NCBI RefSeq assembly: GCF_003144315.1
Contig: NZ_MPDK01000004.1
Coordinates: forward strand, 86,315-150,314
Direction: 5' to 3'
From: Sulfoacidibacillus thermotolerans
GTDB lineage: Bacteria; Bacillota; Bacilli; Alicyclobacillales; SLC66
DNA: 64,000 nucleotides
The translations under genes and the position numbers were made by a program. The notes beneath the pieces are model-generated. The model did no database searches and was not told the origin of the DNA. It saw only the letters and a program-made list of their open reading frames with translations. This document shows, in pieces, positions 52,608-62,098 of the stretch. Numbering within the stretch: the first letter of the stretch is position 1; every line of letters starts with the position of its first letter.

Positions 52608-53296
52608 GTGATATGGAGATCTATCCGCTTGGTGATTGTGCAGTCGTTATACAGTTTAGCAAGATGATTGAACCCAGTGTGCAATCCTTTATCCAAAAAG
52701 CGCAAAATGCGATCGAATGTCATCCGTTTTCTGGATTTCTAGAATGCACGCCCGCCTACACTACACTGACAGTTTTTTATGATCCTGTGGCTATTTCTTA
52801 TGCAGAAGTCATTCAAAAATTGCGACATACGATTGCTCGTGTTTCTGAATCAGAAGTGACCCAATCTCGTATTGTATCAATTCCTGTTTGTTATGGGGGA
52901 GTATATGGCCCAGACCTTTCTTTTGTAGCACAGTATCATGGTCTTACGGAGAGTGAAGTCATAAAACTTCATACAAGCCCGGAATACCAGGTATTTATGA
53001 TCGGGTTTGCCCCAGGGTTTCCATACCTCGGAGGACTCTCAAAACGCCTTGTAACACCGCGTAAAACAACGCCACGGTCGCAGATTCAAGCGGGGTCAGT
53101 TGGCATTGCGGGAGAACAGACAGGGATCTATTCAGTGTCTACCCCAGGTGGTTGGCAAATCATCGGGCGAACGCCAATCCAACTTTTTCATGTGGAAAAT
53201 CATCCACCAAGCTTATTGCAGGCGGGAGATAAAGTGCGCTTTATTCCAATTACAGAGAGGGAGTACAAAAGATTAGAGATGGTGGGAATCAGGTAA
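52604..53296 (+). CDS. pxpB: 5-oxoprolinase subunit PxpB (KipI family)
   Basis: A 230-residue KipI-type protein. EIYPLGDCAVVIQFS opens it and FMIGFAPGFPYLGGL is the family core, followed by TPRKTTPRSQIQAGSVGI. PxpB with PxpC forms the ATP-dependent kinase part of bacterial 5-oxoprolinase. The ATG overlaps the pcp stop and its own stop overlaps pxpC, so expression is coupled. Confidence 0.93.
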   Translation: MSDMEIYPLGDCAVVIQFSKMIEPSVQSFIQKAQNAIECHPFSGFLECTPAYTTLTVFYDPVAISYAEVIQKLRHTIARVSESEVTQSRIVSIPVCYGGVYGPDLSFVAQYHGLTESEVIKLHTSPEYQVFMIGFAPGFPYLGGLSKRLVTPRKTTPRSQIQAGSVGIAGEQTGIYSVSTPGGWQIIGRTPIQLFHVENHPPSLLQAGDKVRFIPITEREYKRLEMVGIR

Positions 53297-54300
53297 TGAA
53301 AGTTATTCGTCCAGGAATGTTGACCACTATTCAAGATTTAGGCAGGAATGGATTTCAAAAATATGGATTTTCTGTAGGTGGAGCAATGGATCCTGTGGCG
53401 TTGAGGATAGCCAATCTCATTGTGGGAAACCCCGAAGAGGAGGCGACTCTTGAGATTACAATGCAAGGACCCATTCTAGAATTTCAAGAGGATACTTGGA
53501 TTGCTATTTGTGGGGCCCATTTTTCTGTAACGCTCAATGAGCATCGGATAGAGAATGAGCGACTCATATTTGTACAAGCGGGTTCAGTGTTGCAATTTGG
53601 TCCGCTTCTTAGTGGCTGTCGTGCTTACCTTGCAGTAGCTGGAGGATTTGAAGTACCTCGAGTGATGGGGAGTAAAAGCACGTATCTACAGGCGGGAATT
53701 GGGGGATTCTCGGGAAGGTCATTGCGCGCGGATGACATGCTTGCAATTGGTGCAGTCAAGCGCGACGATGATTTTGCAAGGGATGGGGTTTTACAGAAAA
53801 CTAATTCAGCAGGCTATTTTTCATTTCCCTGGTTTATTCGCTCTGGTTTTTTTTCAGGGTATTCTTCGATTCAAACGGTGCGTGTGATTCGCGGGCGAGA
53901 ATACGCGCGATTTCAAAGTGATAGTCAAGAACAGTTCTTTTCGTTAGATTTTCAAATTACAACTCAGTCTAATCGCATGGGATACCGATTGCGTGGTCCT
54001 CAGATGCTGTTGCGATCCCCGTATGAAATGTTGTCAACAGCAGTTACGATAGGCACTGTACAAGTGCCACCAGATGGAAATCCGATTATCTTAATGGCCG
54101 ATCGTCAGACGATTGGAGGCTATCCAAAGATTGCAGAAGTCATCCGTGCGGATCTTCCTTTGCTTGCACAGCTAAAACCAGGGGACCGTATTCGTTTTCA
54201 AGAAGTCAGTATTGAGATGGCACATCAGTTATTACGAGCACAAGAACGGAAAATCGAGAGGATTAAAACTTCACTTCGTTTGGCGAAGCGTGATTGCTAA
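53296..54300 (+). CDS. pxpC: 5-oxoprolinase subunit PxpC (KipA family)
   Basis: A 334-residue KipA/AHS2-domain protein. [19 protein letters not shown] and [20 protein letters not shown] are signature segments, with [11 protein letters not shown] and [11 protein letters not shown] near the C-terminal half. It partners PxpB. Starts by 1-bp overlap with pxpB. Confidence 0.93.
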   Translation: MKVIRPGMLTTIQDLGRNGFQKYGFSVGGAMDPVALRIANLIVGNPEEEATLEITMQGPILEFQEDTWIAICGAHFSVTLNEHRIENERLIFVQAGSVLQFGPLLSGCRAYLAVAGGFEVPRVMGSKSTYLQAGIGGFSGRSLRADDMLAIGAVKRDDDFARDGVLQKTNSAGYFSFPWFIRSGFFSGYSSIQTVRVIRGREYARFQSDSQEQFFSLDFQITTQSNRMGYRLRGPQMLLRSPYEMLSTAVTIGTVQVPPDGNPIILMADRQTIGGYPKIAEVIRADLPLLAQLKPGDRIRFQEVSIEMAHQLLRAQERKIERIKTSLRLAKRDC

Positions 54301-54314
54301 GGAGGTCAACCAGT

Positions 54315-55085
54315 GTGGATCAAATCGATATGAATTGTGATTATGGGGAAGGATTTGGGGTTTATCGTTCGGGTGAATCTCCAGATTTACTCAATTATGT
54401 TACGTCAGTCAATATTGCCTGCGGCTTTCATGCAGGCGATCCGCGTGTGATGAGGCAAGCTGTCACTTTAGCAAAGGAAAAGGGCGTAGCAATTGGCGCT
54501 CATCCAGGATTGCCAGATTTAGCTGGATTTGGTCGGCGCGAGATGAAAATTTCTGCACAAGAAGTACAAGAACTGATGATTTACCAAATTGGGGCGCTAG
54601 ATGGATTTTGCCGTTCAGAGGGCATTTCCATGCAACATGTCAAGCCTCATGGTGCTCTTTATAATATGGCTGCCCGCAATGCACAATTAGCCGAAGCGAT
54701 TGCGCGAGCCATCTATCTAGTAAATGATCAATTAATTCTATTTGGATTAGCAGGGAGTGAATTGATTCACGCCGGGCAACAAATTGGCCTGCGCACAGCA
54801 AGTGAAGCGTTTGCCGACCGGACTTATCAAATGGATGGGAGTTTGACGCCAAGGAACCAAAAAGATGCATTGATTCACGAGGTGGAAATCGCTGCAAATC
54901 AAGTATTGAAAATAGCGAAAGAAGGTCGGGTGCTGTCTCTGCAGGGCACTGAGGTTGTGCTTGATGCACAGACGATCTGTATTCACGGCGATGGCCCGCA
55001 TGCACTTGAGTTTGCTGCTGCAATTCAACAAAAGTTGAAATTAGCAGGGATCTCTTTAGCTCCCGTTGGTCAAATGATAAGTTAG
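54315..55085 (+). CDS. pxpA: 5-oxoprolinase subunit PxpA (LamB/YcsF family)
   Basis: A 256-residue protein with [12 protein letters not shown] at the N-terminus, [14 protein letters not shown] and [12 protein letters not shown], the metal- and substrate-site motifs of PxpA, which completes hydrolysis of phospho-oxoproline to glutamate. GTG 54315 follows AAGGAGG by 8 bp; the longer frame has no ribosome site. Confidence 0.93.
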   Translation: MDQIDMNCDYGEGFGVYRSGESPDLLNYVTSVNIACGFHAGDPRVMRQAVTLAKEKGVAIGAHPGLPDLAGFGRREMKISAQEVQELMIYQIGALDGFCRSEGISMQHVKPHGALYNMAARNAQLAEAIARAIYLVNDQLILFGLAGSELIHAGQQIGLRTASEAFADRTYQMDGSLTPRNQKDALIHEVEIAANQVLKIAKEGRVLSLQGTEVVLDAQTICIHGDGPHALEFAAAIQQKLKLAGISLAPVGQMIS

Positions 55086-55114
55086 TTGAGCAATCCGGTC
55101 ATTCAATCTCAAAG

Positions 55115-56209
55115 TTATCTAGGTGTAGATTTAAGTAAGTTTGGAGAAGGAGAAACGGATTCAAAGTTATAGACTTCGCGAATAAGATAAAGAGGGCGAC
55201 CGCGCACTTCGTCATAGATGCGCCCAATATACTCGCCAAGAATCCCAAGCATCAGCAGTTGCATGCCGCCAAGAACGAGTAAAGCTACCATAATCGATGT
55301 CCATCCTTGAATTGTTACATTCGTGAAGAGTTTCATATACACAATAAGGATTGCACCGAGAAATCCCAGAATAGCTACAGTAAACCCTATTTTTGTGGCC
55401 CATTGCAACGGGCGAAAAGAAAAAGAGGTAATTCCATCCAAAGCGAATTTTATCATTTTTTTTAAGGGATATTTTGTTTCCCCCGCATAACGTTCATCCC
55501 GCACATAAGGAACACCAATTTGAGGATAGCCGGCCCATGCAACAAGTCCGCGAATAAAGCGGTGGCGTTCATGAATCGCAGATAGACTATCGACGACATT
55601 GCGATTCATGAGGCGGAAGTCCCCGGTATCAAGAGGAATATCAACATCCGTGAGACGTTGCATAGTCCGATAAAAGAGTTTCGCAGTCAATTGTTTAAAA
55701 AAAGTTTCTCCTTTGCGCTTAGCTCTCACCGCATAGACAACATCATAGCCTTGTCGCCATTGGTATATAAACTCTTTAATCAATTGCGGTGTGTCTTGCA
55801 GATCTGCGTCCATGATCACGACGGCGTCGCCTCTCGCGTGGTCTAATCCAGCTGTTACAGCAATTTGATGTCCAAAGTTGCGCGAGAAGTCAATTACTTT
55901 TACTTCAGCATGTTTTTTTGCTAACTTCAATAGTTCGCGCAGAGTTCCATCGCGCGAGCCATCATTGACAAAGATCAGTTCGTATGGAACTGCGATTTCG
56001 TCAAGAACTTCGCGCAATCGTGAATATAAGACATCAATTACTTTTTCCTCGTTATAGGTCGGAATGACAATAGACAAGAGGGATAATTCCTCTGTGCGTT
56101 TATGCACTGGCTCTTGTCCATTCTCTTTATTTGTTTCTTCAAGCGGGCGTTCAGTTAAATCTAACACGAAAAGATTCCTCCGTTCATGATTATGCGATCC
56201 AAATTCCAT
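55115..56209 (-). CDS. GtrB/DPM1-type glycosyltransferase, GT2
   Basis: A 364-residue polyprenyl-phosphate sugar transferase. A 40-residue polar extension precedes the GT-A fold (LSIVIPTYNEEKVIDVLY), with FVNDGSRDGT and DXD motif IMDADLQD. Two C-terminal helices anchor it (FTVAILGFLGAILIVYM and SIMVALLVLGGMQLLMLGI). It would load a sugar on undecaprenyl phosphate. Its start overlaps the upstream GtrA-fusion gene by 20 bp, so the two are an operon. Confidence 0.9.
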   Translation of the reverse strand: MEFGSHNHERRNLFVLDLTERPLEETNKENGQEPVHKRTEELSLLSIVIPTYNEEKVIDVLYSRLREVLDEIAVPYELIFVNDGSRDGTLRELLKLAKKHAEVKVIDFSRNFGHQIAVTAGLDHARGDAVVIMDADLQDTPQLIKEFIYQWRQGYDVVYAVRAKRKGETFFKQLTAKLFYRTMQRLTDVDIPLDTGDFRLMNRNVVDSLSAIHERHRFIRGLVAWAGYPQIGVPYVRDERYAGETKYPLKKMIKFALDGITSFSFRPLQWATKIGFTVAILGFLGAILIVYMKLFTNVTIQGWTSIMVALLVLGGMQLLMLGILGEYIGRIYDEVRGRPLYLIREVYNFESVSPSPNLLKSTPR

Positions 56210-57794
56210 GGAAAAACAAATTCCCCAACATGCCGAGTCCTAGGGCGAATATCAATATGATTAAGGGAGTCGCTCGCAGACGCACGACAGTCACTGCTAA
56301 ATAGACAAATCCAGGGAACAACATAAGAATATAGCGTGGAAAACTGACTAGATAGTCGTGTACATTTAAAGATGGCTCAGTAGCGGCAATCCAAAGAACG
56401 GTTATCGTGAATAACCACCATGAAAATTGTCGATAAGAACGTCGAATGTATCGCATTCCAAGTATGACCATCCAAATGGCTAGTGTAACCGTTGTTAGTT
56501 CGACGAGATCATATTCATGATACCACCCGGTCGAATGAAGCATTTTTACCCAAGTGAAAGAGTACGTCTCCCAAAGCGGCATATAGTGACGATCCCAATA
56601 TTTTTCCGCAGTCAAGAAAGCCAATAAATGACCCGTGTGCGCTTTTAGATACACCATATAAAAAAGTAAGAAAAGAACTGGAAGGGTGAGCGCAAACACT
56701 TGGTGATTCAGTCGTTTCCACCATGTGCTTGTCCAAAAGCGTAAATTCATTTTACGGTAGCGAAGGTACTCAAAAAATAAGATAAGATCGAGAAAAACAC
56801 CCGTATTGCGAGTGAGAGTTGCAAGTCCTGCCAAGATGCCTGCACTCCAAAAACGATTAGCCATTGCTTGTTCAACAGCAAAGACACAAAAAACCATGAA
56901 GAGAGATTCTGTATACACTGCATCAAAATAATAGCTTGTAGGGAAAAAAGCAAATAATAAAATTGATGCGCGAGCAGTCTTAGTGCCAAATTCAGTGTCT
57001 GCGATGCGTCCAATATAATATAAGAAGAAAATAAATGCGAGAAAAGAGATGAATACGCCACTGAGTGTATAAGAAAAGCCTGTTACATCGTGTAAAATCC
57101 GTATAAAGAATGGATAGAGCGGCCAAAAAGCCGTTTGTTTTAAAGTAGTAAAACCGCTCTTCGCGATTTCTAGATACCATCCAGAATCCCAATGCTTATA
57201 ATAACCTAAAAACAGATTGTATATCGTAATTTTTTGCCTGTGCAAAAGTAATTCTAAAAGTGCATAAAATGTAAGCCACAGGCGTTGCGCTAGCGCTATA
57301 GCTACAGCAAAGAGGAAGAGTTCTTTTGCAGATCTACGCTGTAGATCTTTTGTTTGAGTAAGTTTTGTTGAAAGATCGATGTCTGATAGACTTTCAGTGG
57401 TAAAGACCAAATAGCGATTCGATAAGTATCCAATGACTGTCATAGGGATGATGTTAATCAGTTGTGCAATGTAAGCGATGTGTAAGCGATGAAGAATGAG
57501 GTGAAGGGTAATCTCGCTTAGGACGAGCACAAGGAGATTGATAACGAGAAATCTTTTAAAATAGGAGATGTGTCGAATCGATGGTTGAAAAGTCCATCGA
57601 CTATTCACGACATAACTGCTAATCATCCCAAGCAGATATCCAATGGCAAGCGCATAGCTAGGAAGCACGTGGATGTAAACGAGGCCACTAAAGACTATAT
57701 ACGTGATCAAAGTGTTGAATACGCCAGTCAAAGCATATTTTATAAAGGTCCAAATTTCCGCGCGCTGTGTTTTTATAAAACGGGAGAACGCCAT
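56190..57794 (-). CDS. Fusion of GtrA flippase domain with PIG-V-like glycosyltransferase
   Basis: A 534-residue protein. Residues 12-135 form a four-helix GtrA domain (FIKYALTGVFNTLITYIVF, SSYVVNSRWTFQP, GYLSNRYLVF). The rest is a polytopic mannosyltransferase-like domain with a luminal acidic-type loop GHWDSGWYLEIAKSG-like segment (WDSGWYLEIA), FFPTSYYFDAVYTESLF and LATLTRNTGVFL, resembling PIG-V family enzymes. GtrA would flip the lipid-linked sugar that GtrB makes and the second domain would transfer it. The fusion joins two steps in one chain. Confidence 0.8.
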   Translation of the reverse strand: MAFSRFIKTQRAEIWTFIKYALTGVFNTLITYIVFSGLVYIHVLPSYALAIGYLLGMISSYVVNSRWTFQPSIRHISYFKRFLVINLLVLVLSEITLHLILHRLHIAYIAQLINIIPMTVIGYLSNRYLVFTTESLSDIDLSTKLTQTKDLQRRSAKELFLFAVAIALAQRLWLTFYALLELLLHRQKITIYNLFLGYYKHWDSGWYLEIAKSGFTTLKQTAFWPLYPFFIRILHDVTGFSYTLSGVFISFLAFIFFLYYIGRIADTEFGTKTARASILLFAFFPTSYYFDAVYTESLFMVFCVFAVEQAMANRFWSAGILAGLATLTRNTGVFLDLILFFEYLRYRKMNLRFWTSTWWKRLNHQVFALTLPVLFLLFYMVYLKAHTGHLLAFLTAEKYWDRHYMPLWETYSFTWVKMLHSTGWYHEYDLVELTTVTLAIWMVILGMRYIRRSYRQFSWWLFTITVLWIAATEPSLNVHDYLVSFPRYILMLFPGFVYLAVTVVRLRATPLIILIFALGLGMLGNLFFHGIWIA

Positions 57795-58001
57795 GGTGCC
57801 TCCTTGATTGGAAAAGATCTGATTAGACTATAGCAAAAGAGCGTAGGGCAATCAAACGATGCAATGGAACAATTCATTTGTTACATGTTTTTCAATGATT
57901 TTTTAATGAAGAGCAGGTAAACTGATAGAAGATGAACTTGTCGTTCCTATGAAAATGTTGGGACAACAAGATGGGATCGTGCGTGAAAGGAGGAATTCTA
58001 A

Positions 58002-59129
58002 GTGAAATCGAGAAAACCTAGGCACATTGGAACTTTGTTTGGGATAGGACTTGTGGGGATTGGAGCTGCTTCGCTACTCGCGCATGGTACTCATGCAGGG
58101 CTAAAAGAACAAGGAACAATCAGCGAAGCGAAACATTATGCAACAGATCAGTGGTCATTTCCTGCAATGGCTGGAACTTCGCAGAACTGGGCAGGTTATG
58201 TCGTTCAGCCATCTTCGTTAGCAAATGGAGAGAGTAGTGTGACAGGGAGTTGGACGGTTCCTGCGATTTCAGGCAACCCCAATGGGAATGATGCGCAGTG
58301 GATCGGTTTGGGGGGTGTGTCGAGCCACGATTTGCTGCAAATGGGGACGGTAGAACAGATGCAAAATGGACAACAGACATCTTATGTTTTCTGGGAGAAA
58401 CTACCCCACGCTGCAGATGAAATGTTGCCCATTTCCCCTGGAGATCAAATTTCTGCAAAAATTATTCCGATTGGATCGAATACATGGCGGCTTACAGCGA
58501 TAGTTACCCCGCGCCAAGGACAACCCTACGCAAAGTCAATCGTTGTTTCGCTAAGTTCTTCTTATGTAAGCGGAATCGAAACGTCCGCTGAGTGGATTAG
58601 TGAGGATCCATCCAATCAAAATCATAATTTATTGCCGCTAGGAAATATGGGAACGATCACTTATCGAAACGCAACAGTGAATGGGCAGCCGATTGCCTCG
58701 CCTGGAAATGAAGTGGAACCTCTCGAGATGGTAGGGACGTATGGAACACCCGAGATGATGCCAACGAAACTGAGTGCAAACGGGGAAAGTTTCCGCACGG
58801 TAATGGCTCATACGTCAGAAGGTGTGCAAAATATCGGAGGTGACAATGGGGGCTACACGATTGTCATTCCAGGTATTGGGACGATTCGCGGGATGGGAGG
58901 ATTTAATGGTTTTGGTGGGTTAGGCAATGGATTCCCTGGTTTCGGGAATGGATTTGATTGGGGAACTCCGAGTGTATGGCCTCAAGGATTTCCTTCTCCA
59001 CAACAAAGTCTGCAGATTTTACAGCAGTGGGTTGCACAACAAACTCAAGCGCTGCGCCAAATCGAGCGTCCAGAAGTAAATGTGTGGCCCGGAGGATTCA
59101 GTATTTCTTGGTCTTCCGTTACTCCGTAA
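58002..59129 (+). CDS. Secreted G1-family glutamic endopeptidase
   Basis: A 375-residue acid protease. A signal peptide (residues 1-31) and short propeptide precede the G1 domain, which begins SQNWAGYVVQPSS. Catalytic Gln and Glu are likely Q99 (DAQWIGLGG) and E197 (TSAEWISEDP). The tail after residue 280 is Gly/Phe-rich (GFGGLGNGFPGFGNG), then a Gln-rich helix and a beta-like end. G1 peptidases work at acid pH, fitting an acidophile. GTG 58002 follows AAAGGAGG. Confidence 0.85.
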   Translation: MKSRKPRHIGTLFGIGLVGIGAASLLAHGTHAGLKEQGTISEAKHYATDQWSFPAMAGTSQNWAGYVVQPSSLANGESSVTGSWTVPAISGNPNGNDAQWIGLGGVSSHDLLQMGTVEQMQNGQQTSYVFWEKLPHAADEMLPISPGDQISAKIIPIGSNTWRLTAIVTPRQGQPYAKSIVVSLSSSYVSGIETSAEWISEDPSNQNHNLLPLGNMGTITYRNATVNGQPIASPGNEVEPLEMVGTYGTPEMMPTKLSANGESFRTVMAHTSEGVQNIGGDNGGYTIVIPGIGTIRGMGGFNGFGGLGNGFPGFGNGFDWGTPSVWPQGFPSPQQSLQILQQWVAQQTQALRQIERPEVNVWPGGFSISWSSVTP

Positions 59130-59148
59130 TCAGATATCTGTCGCATGA

Positions 59149-59194
59149 TGCGAGATGGCAGCGTTTGATCGTCGCCATCTCGCACGTTTGTTTT
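59149..59194 (+). terminator. Terminator after the G1 protease gene
   Basis: TGCGAGATGGC (59149-59159) pairs with GCCATCTCGCA (59174-59184), followed by CGTTTGTTTTA. Confidence 0.85.
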
Positions 59195-59255
59195 AGCAGG
59201 AATTTGTCGGGATAAGTCGAATTGTGTAAGGAGCGTGAAAGGAGCAACTTGATCC

Positions 59256-60005
59256 ATGAAGATAAAGCGAAGTGCTGGAAAAGCGAAAGTCAAAAAAGAA
59301 AATTCCGAGCGTTGGTTACTTACATACTCAGATTTAATCACCTTATTATTGGCGTTTTTTATTATTATGTATAGTATAGCGAGTTTAAACCAAGGTAAAT
59401 TTCGTCAATTGGCAGAATCTCTACATACTGCATTGTCAGGAACAAGTACTCCGATTAGTTTTACTACTTCAGGAGGAGAACACAGCCTTTTAAAAAATAC
59501 GTCATTGACTCCCGAACAACAAGGGCAAGTTGCCCAAATTGTAAAGGAAAATCGAGTGTTTTCAGATATTTATCACCAGTTGGAACAGTATATTATAGAT
59601 CATCATTTGCAAGCCAATGTGGAGGCTGTGGATGAGCCACGCGGTATTCGCGTCGCAATCCATTCTGATGTGTTGTTTGATAATGGATCTGATCAATTGC
59701 GTCCGCAAGCACTACAAATTTTAAAGGGATTAGTCCCCTTTTTAAACAAGGTGACGACTCGTGTGCAAGTGAATGGGTACACAGACAGCATACCGATTCA
59801 CACACAACAGTTTCCTTCAAATTGGTTTTTGTCGGTCGACCGTGCGGCGGGAGTTGTCTCTTATTTGATCGAGCAGGGGATCGATCCAAAGCGCTTATCT
59901 GCGCAAGGATTCAGTAAGTATCGTCCAGTAGCAAGCAACGCAACGGCGTCAGGTAGACAAGCAAATCGTCGCGTCGATATTGTACTCTTACACAGTTGGG
60001 CATGA
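59256..60005 (+). CDS. MotB/OmpA-family protein
   Basis: A 249-residue stator-type protein. A basic start is followed by WLLTYSDLITLLLAFFIIMY with D26, the proton-channel aspartate of MotB, and then a periplasmic OmpA/peptidoglycan-binding domain (VQVNGYTDSIPI, NWFLSVDRAAGVVSYL, SGRQANRRVDIVL). No motA is adjacent. It may serve the flagellar motor or an unknown energised system. Its stop directly abuts that of the facing deacetylase gene. Confidence 0.85.
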   Translation: MKIKRSAGKAKVKKENSERWLLTYSDLITLLLAFFIIMYSIASLNQGKFRQLAESLHTALSGTSTPISFTTSGGEHSLLKNTSLTPEQQGQVAQIVKENRVFSDIYHQLEQYIIDHHLQANVEAVDEPRGIRVAIHSDVLFDNGSDQLRPQALQILKGLVPFLNKVTTRVQVNGYTDSIPIHTQQFPSNWFLSVDRAAGVVSYLIEQGIDPKRLSAQGFSKYRPVASNATASGRQANRRVDIVLLHSWA

Positions 60006-60713
60006 TTATTCATGCGTTTTTGTACTTGTCACTCGCAAGAGTTCACTAACCGTGGTGACTCGAAAATGGCGCTGTTCCAGTTGAGGAAATATTGTATGGA
60101 GAGCGGTTACGGTGTTGCTTTGGTTTCCTGCTCCATCATGAAAAAGGACAATATCTCCAGGGTGTAGATGGTCAACTACTTGTTTTGCGATCGCTGATGC
60201 TTTGCGGCCACTCCAATCGCGGGTATCCTGATCCCATGCCCAAAGAATAATTCGCAAGCCAGTTTGTTTGGTCGCTCGTCGGATACCTGAATTCACAACG
60301 CCCATCGGAGGACGAAAAAGTGTGGGATAACTCCCGGTAATATTATACACCCTTTCTTGTGTGAGTTGGATTTCTTGCAATGCACTTGCAGGAGTCCAAC
60401 TTGGTGGATGGGAGTAGGAATGATTTCCGATTTCATTCCCGTTTGCGATCTCCATTTTTATGAGATTAGGATAACGTTCCGCTTTCCGTCCAATTACAAA
60501 AAAAGTGGCGTTTGCATGATGTTCTGCGAGTTCCTTAAGGATCTTTGGAGTAAAATTTGGATCAGGGCCATCATCAAAGGTAAAGGCTACAACAGGTTGT
60601 GTAGTGGGTATGCGATGTAGCAAATCAGGATCAGAAAATTCCGTCCGAGTTGTGGTAAGTGCAAGGAACAAAGAACTCGATGCGATTAAATTCAAAATTA
60701 TAGAATGTGTCAC
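60006..60713 (-). CDS. Secreted polysaccharide deacetylase (NodB domain)
   Basis: A 235-residue enzyme with an N-terminal signal segment (SIILNLIASSSLFLALTTT). The NodB domain shows FTFDDGPDP (catalytic Asp), the metal histidines in GNEIGNHSYSH, and RPPMGVVNSG. Probably deacetylates peptidoglycan or a related polymer, as in spore-cortex or cell-wall PdaA-like enzymes. GTG 60713 follows GGGAG. Confidence 0.88.
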   Translation of the reverse strand: MTHSIILNLIASSSLFLALTTTRTEFSDPDLLHRIPTTQPVVAFTFDDGPDPNFTPKILKELAEHHANATFFVIGRKAERYPNLIKMEIANGNEIGNHSYSHPPSWTPASALQEIQLTQERVYNITGSYPTLFRPPMGVVNSGIRRATKQTGLRIILWAWDQDTRDWSGRKASAIAKQVVDHLHPGDIVLFHDGAGNQSNTVTALHTIFPQLEQRHFRVTTVSELLRVTSTKTHE

Positions 60714-60832
60714 TGTGCTGTCTCCCGTCTATTTACACAAGGCATTACAGTCGTCATATAAATTACTTTCAAGTTCCTGATATAGTGTAAGCAAATATTC
60801 TGGGATGTATTCAGGGACGTCTCGGGAGTGTT

Positions 60833-61165
60833 TTAACAGAAGGTGGGTACTGCTTGTTCGTTTTTGCAATCAGAGGTTTTCTGCACAGGATTGTCACAGC
60901 ATTTTTTGCGATCCTGGCGTATGAATTGCAATTTCATTTCCTGTAAAACAAGACTTTGTCGAAAAAGTTCAATGGGGCAGTTTGCACAGTGAATGGTTCC
61001 GTATTCACCGCATAAATGATCACAAATATGATTTGCTTGATCAGTAGTTTCAACCGTGCGAGTTGCGATTCTTTGGTAAAAATGCGTACGTGGATGTTGC
61101 AGACGTCGTAGTCGCAATGGCATACTGGCGTCTGAACTCCAGTGGTTAAAACGATGGATGTTCAT
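60833..61165 (-). CDS. Cysteine-rich protein of unknown function
   Basis: A 110-residue basic protein with eight cysteines in the C-terminal two-thirds, including HICDHLC and HCANC, then KKCC, SDC and a terminal C. This suggests a zinc or iron-sulfur site. A TAGGAG lies 13 bp before the ATG. It is 119 bp upstream of the deacetylase on the same strand. No family recognised. Confidence 0.5.
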   Translation of the reverse strand: MNIHRFNHWSSDASMPLRLRRLQHPRTHFYQRIATRTVETTDQANHICDHLCGEYGTIHCANCPIELFRQSLVLQEMKLQFIRQDRKKCCDNPVQKTSDCKNEQAVPTFC

Positions 61166-61272
61166 ATTTTTTTAAGGCTCCTACAGGGTAAGTTTGTTTG
61201 CTAGGGAAATGAATTTATACTAAGCACAATGCTCATTAAACAATGTCGGGCGTTGCGTGTAAATAGCAAATC

Positions 61273-61673
61273 GTGTCTGAATCTGTCGAATATCCCCCAC
61301 AAAGAAAACGCGAAATTTTTCGTGAATTTATCATTGGTGCCGCCGAAATTTCGTACTGCACAGTGCGCGGGTGAACTAGAATGAAGAACATGAGAATATC
61401 GTTTCGCTTGGAGAAGTAATTTTTGATTGTAATTCCAGCTTCGATTTTCTGCAATCAGGTGGATTGATCAGATATGCTGTGCCCGATGGTTTTTTTCCTG
61501 ACGAAGACTATCAAAAAGGGGTTCAGGTTGGAGGACCTGGACCCATCGCCCCCCATAGAAATAAAGACGAAAGACTCGGTTTCGTTTCCCTAATCGTTGA
61601 TGCGTTTAAAGCTATATGTAGAAAAATAATGCGTCTGCCTTCTTGGAATACCAGGGAATTAACCAAACAATAG
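61273..61673 (+). pseudogene. Frameshifted remnant of an unrecognised gene
   Basis: Two plus-strand frames read like one broken gene. The first (GTG 61273 to TGA 61374) includes YPPQRKREIFREFIIGAAEI. The second (open from 61380 to TAG 61673) includes NIVSLGEVIFDC and LIRYAVPDGFFPDEDYQKGV. They are joined by a short gap and a frame change. No family is recognised. Upstream (61166-61272) nothing is seen. Confidence 0.4.
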
Positions 61674-61786
61674 GTTGGGGATGTTTATACGACGAGGGAT
61701 TTTAACGCCTCTATTGCTTAGAGGCAGCATCCCGGAAAACGTACGTAGACTACAGAATGCAAATACTCGATATGGGGGAATAGTCT

Positions 61787-62098
61787 ATGCCTACTACAGA
61801 TTGGCCTGAAGATTTACCAGTGGCAGAGGTTAGAATCGCATGTCCAACGGATAAATTAGACGAAGTTGTTCGCTTTTACACGGACGGGATCGGATTGAAG
61901 CACATCGGAGGTTTTAAAGGACATCAAGGTTATGATGGTGAAATAGTGGGATTACCGGGAATCAGTTATCATTTAGAGTTCACACAACACGTGGACGGAA
62001 GCCCTTGCCCTGCACCTACCAACTGGGAAAAAGATGGAGTCACAATCGAAGATCCAGATGGTTGGCGAGTTGTCCTTATGAGACGGAGCTACAGCTGA
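61787..62098 (+). CDS. VOC-family protein with an apparent internal deletion
   Basis: A 103-residue glyoxalase/bleomycin-resistance fold protein. VAEVRIACPTDKLDEVVRFY and FTQHVDGSPCPAPT are typical of ~130-residue VOC proteins, and DGVTIEDPDGWRVVLM is the normal C-terminus. In relatives about 30-35 residues (a strand-helix unit) lie between these two parts; here they are joined directly by NWEK. The reading frame is kept. It may be non-functional. The ATG follows TGGGGGAATAGTCT, a poor site. Confidence 0.65.
   Translation: MPTTDWPEDLPVAEVRIACPTDKLDEVVRFYTDGIGLKHIGGFKGHQGYDGEIVGLPGISYHLEFTQHVDGSPCPAPTNWEKDGVTIEDPDGWRVVLMRRSYS

Noticed and set aside
61236..61454. Minus-strand 72-codon frame in the decayed region
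   Set aside because: No ribosome site and no domain pattern; it overlaps better plus-strand remnants.
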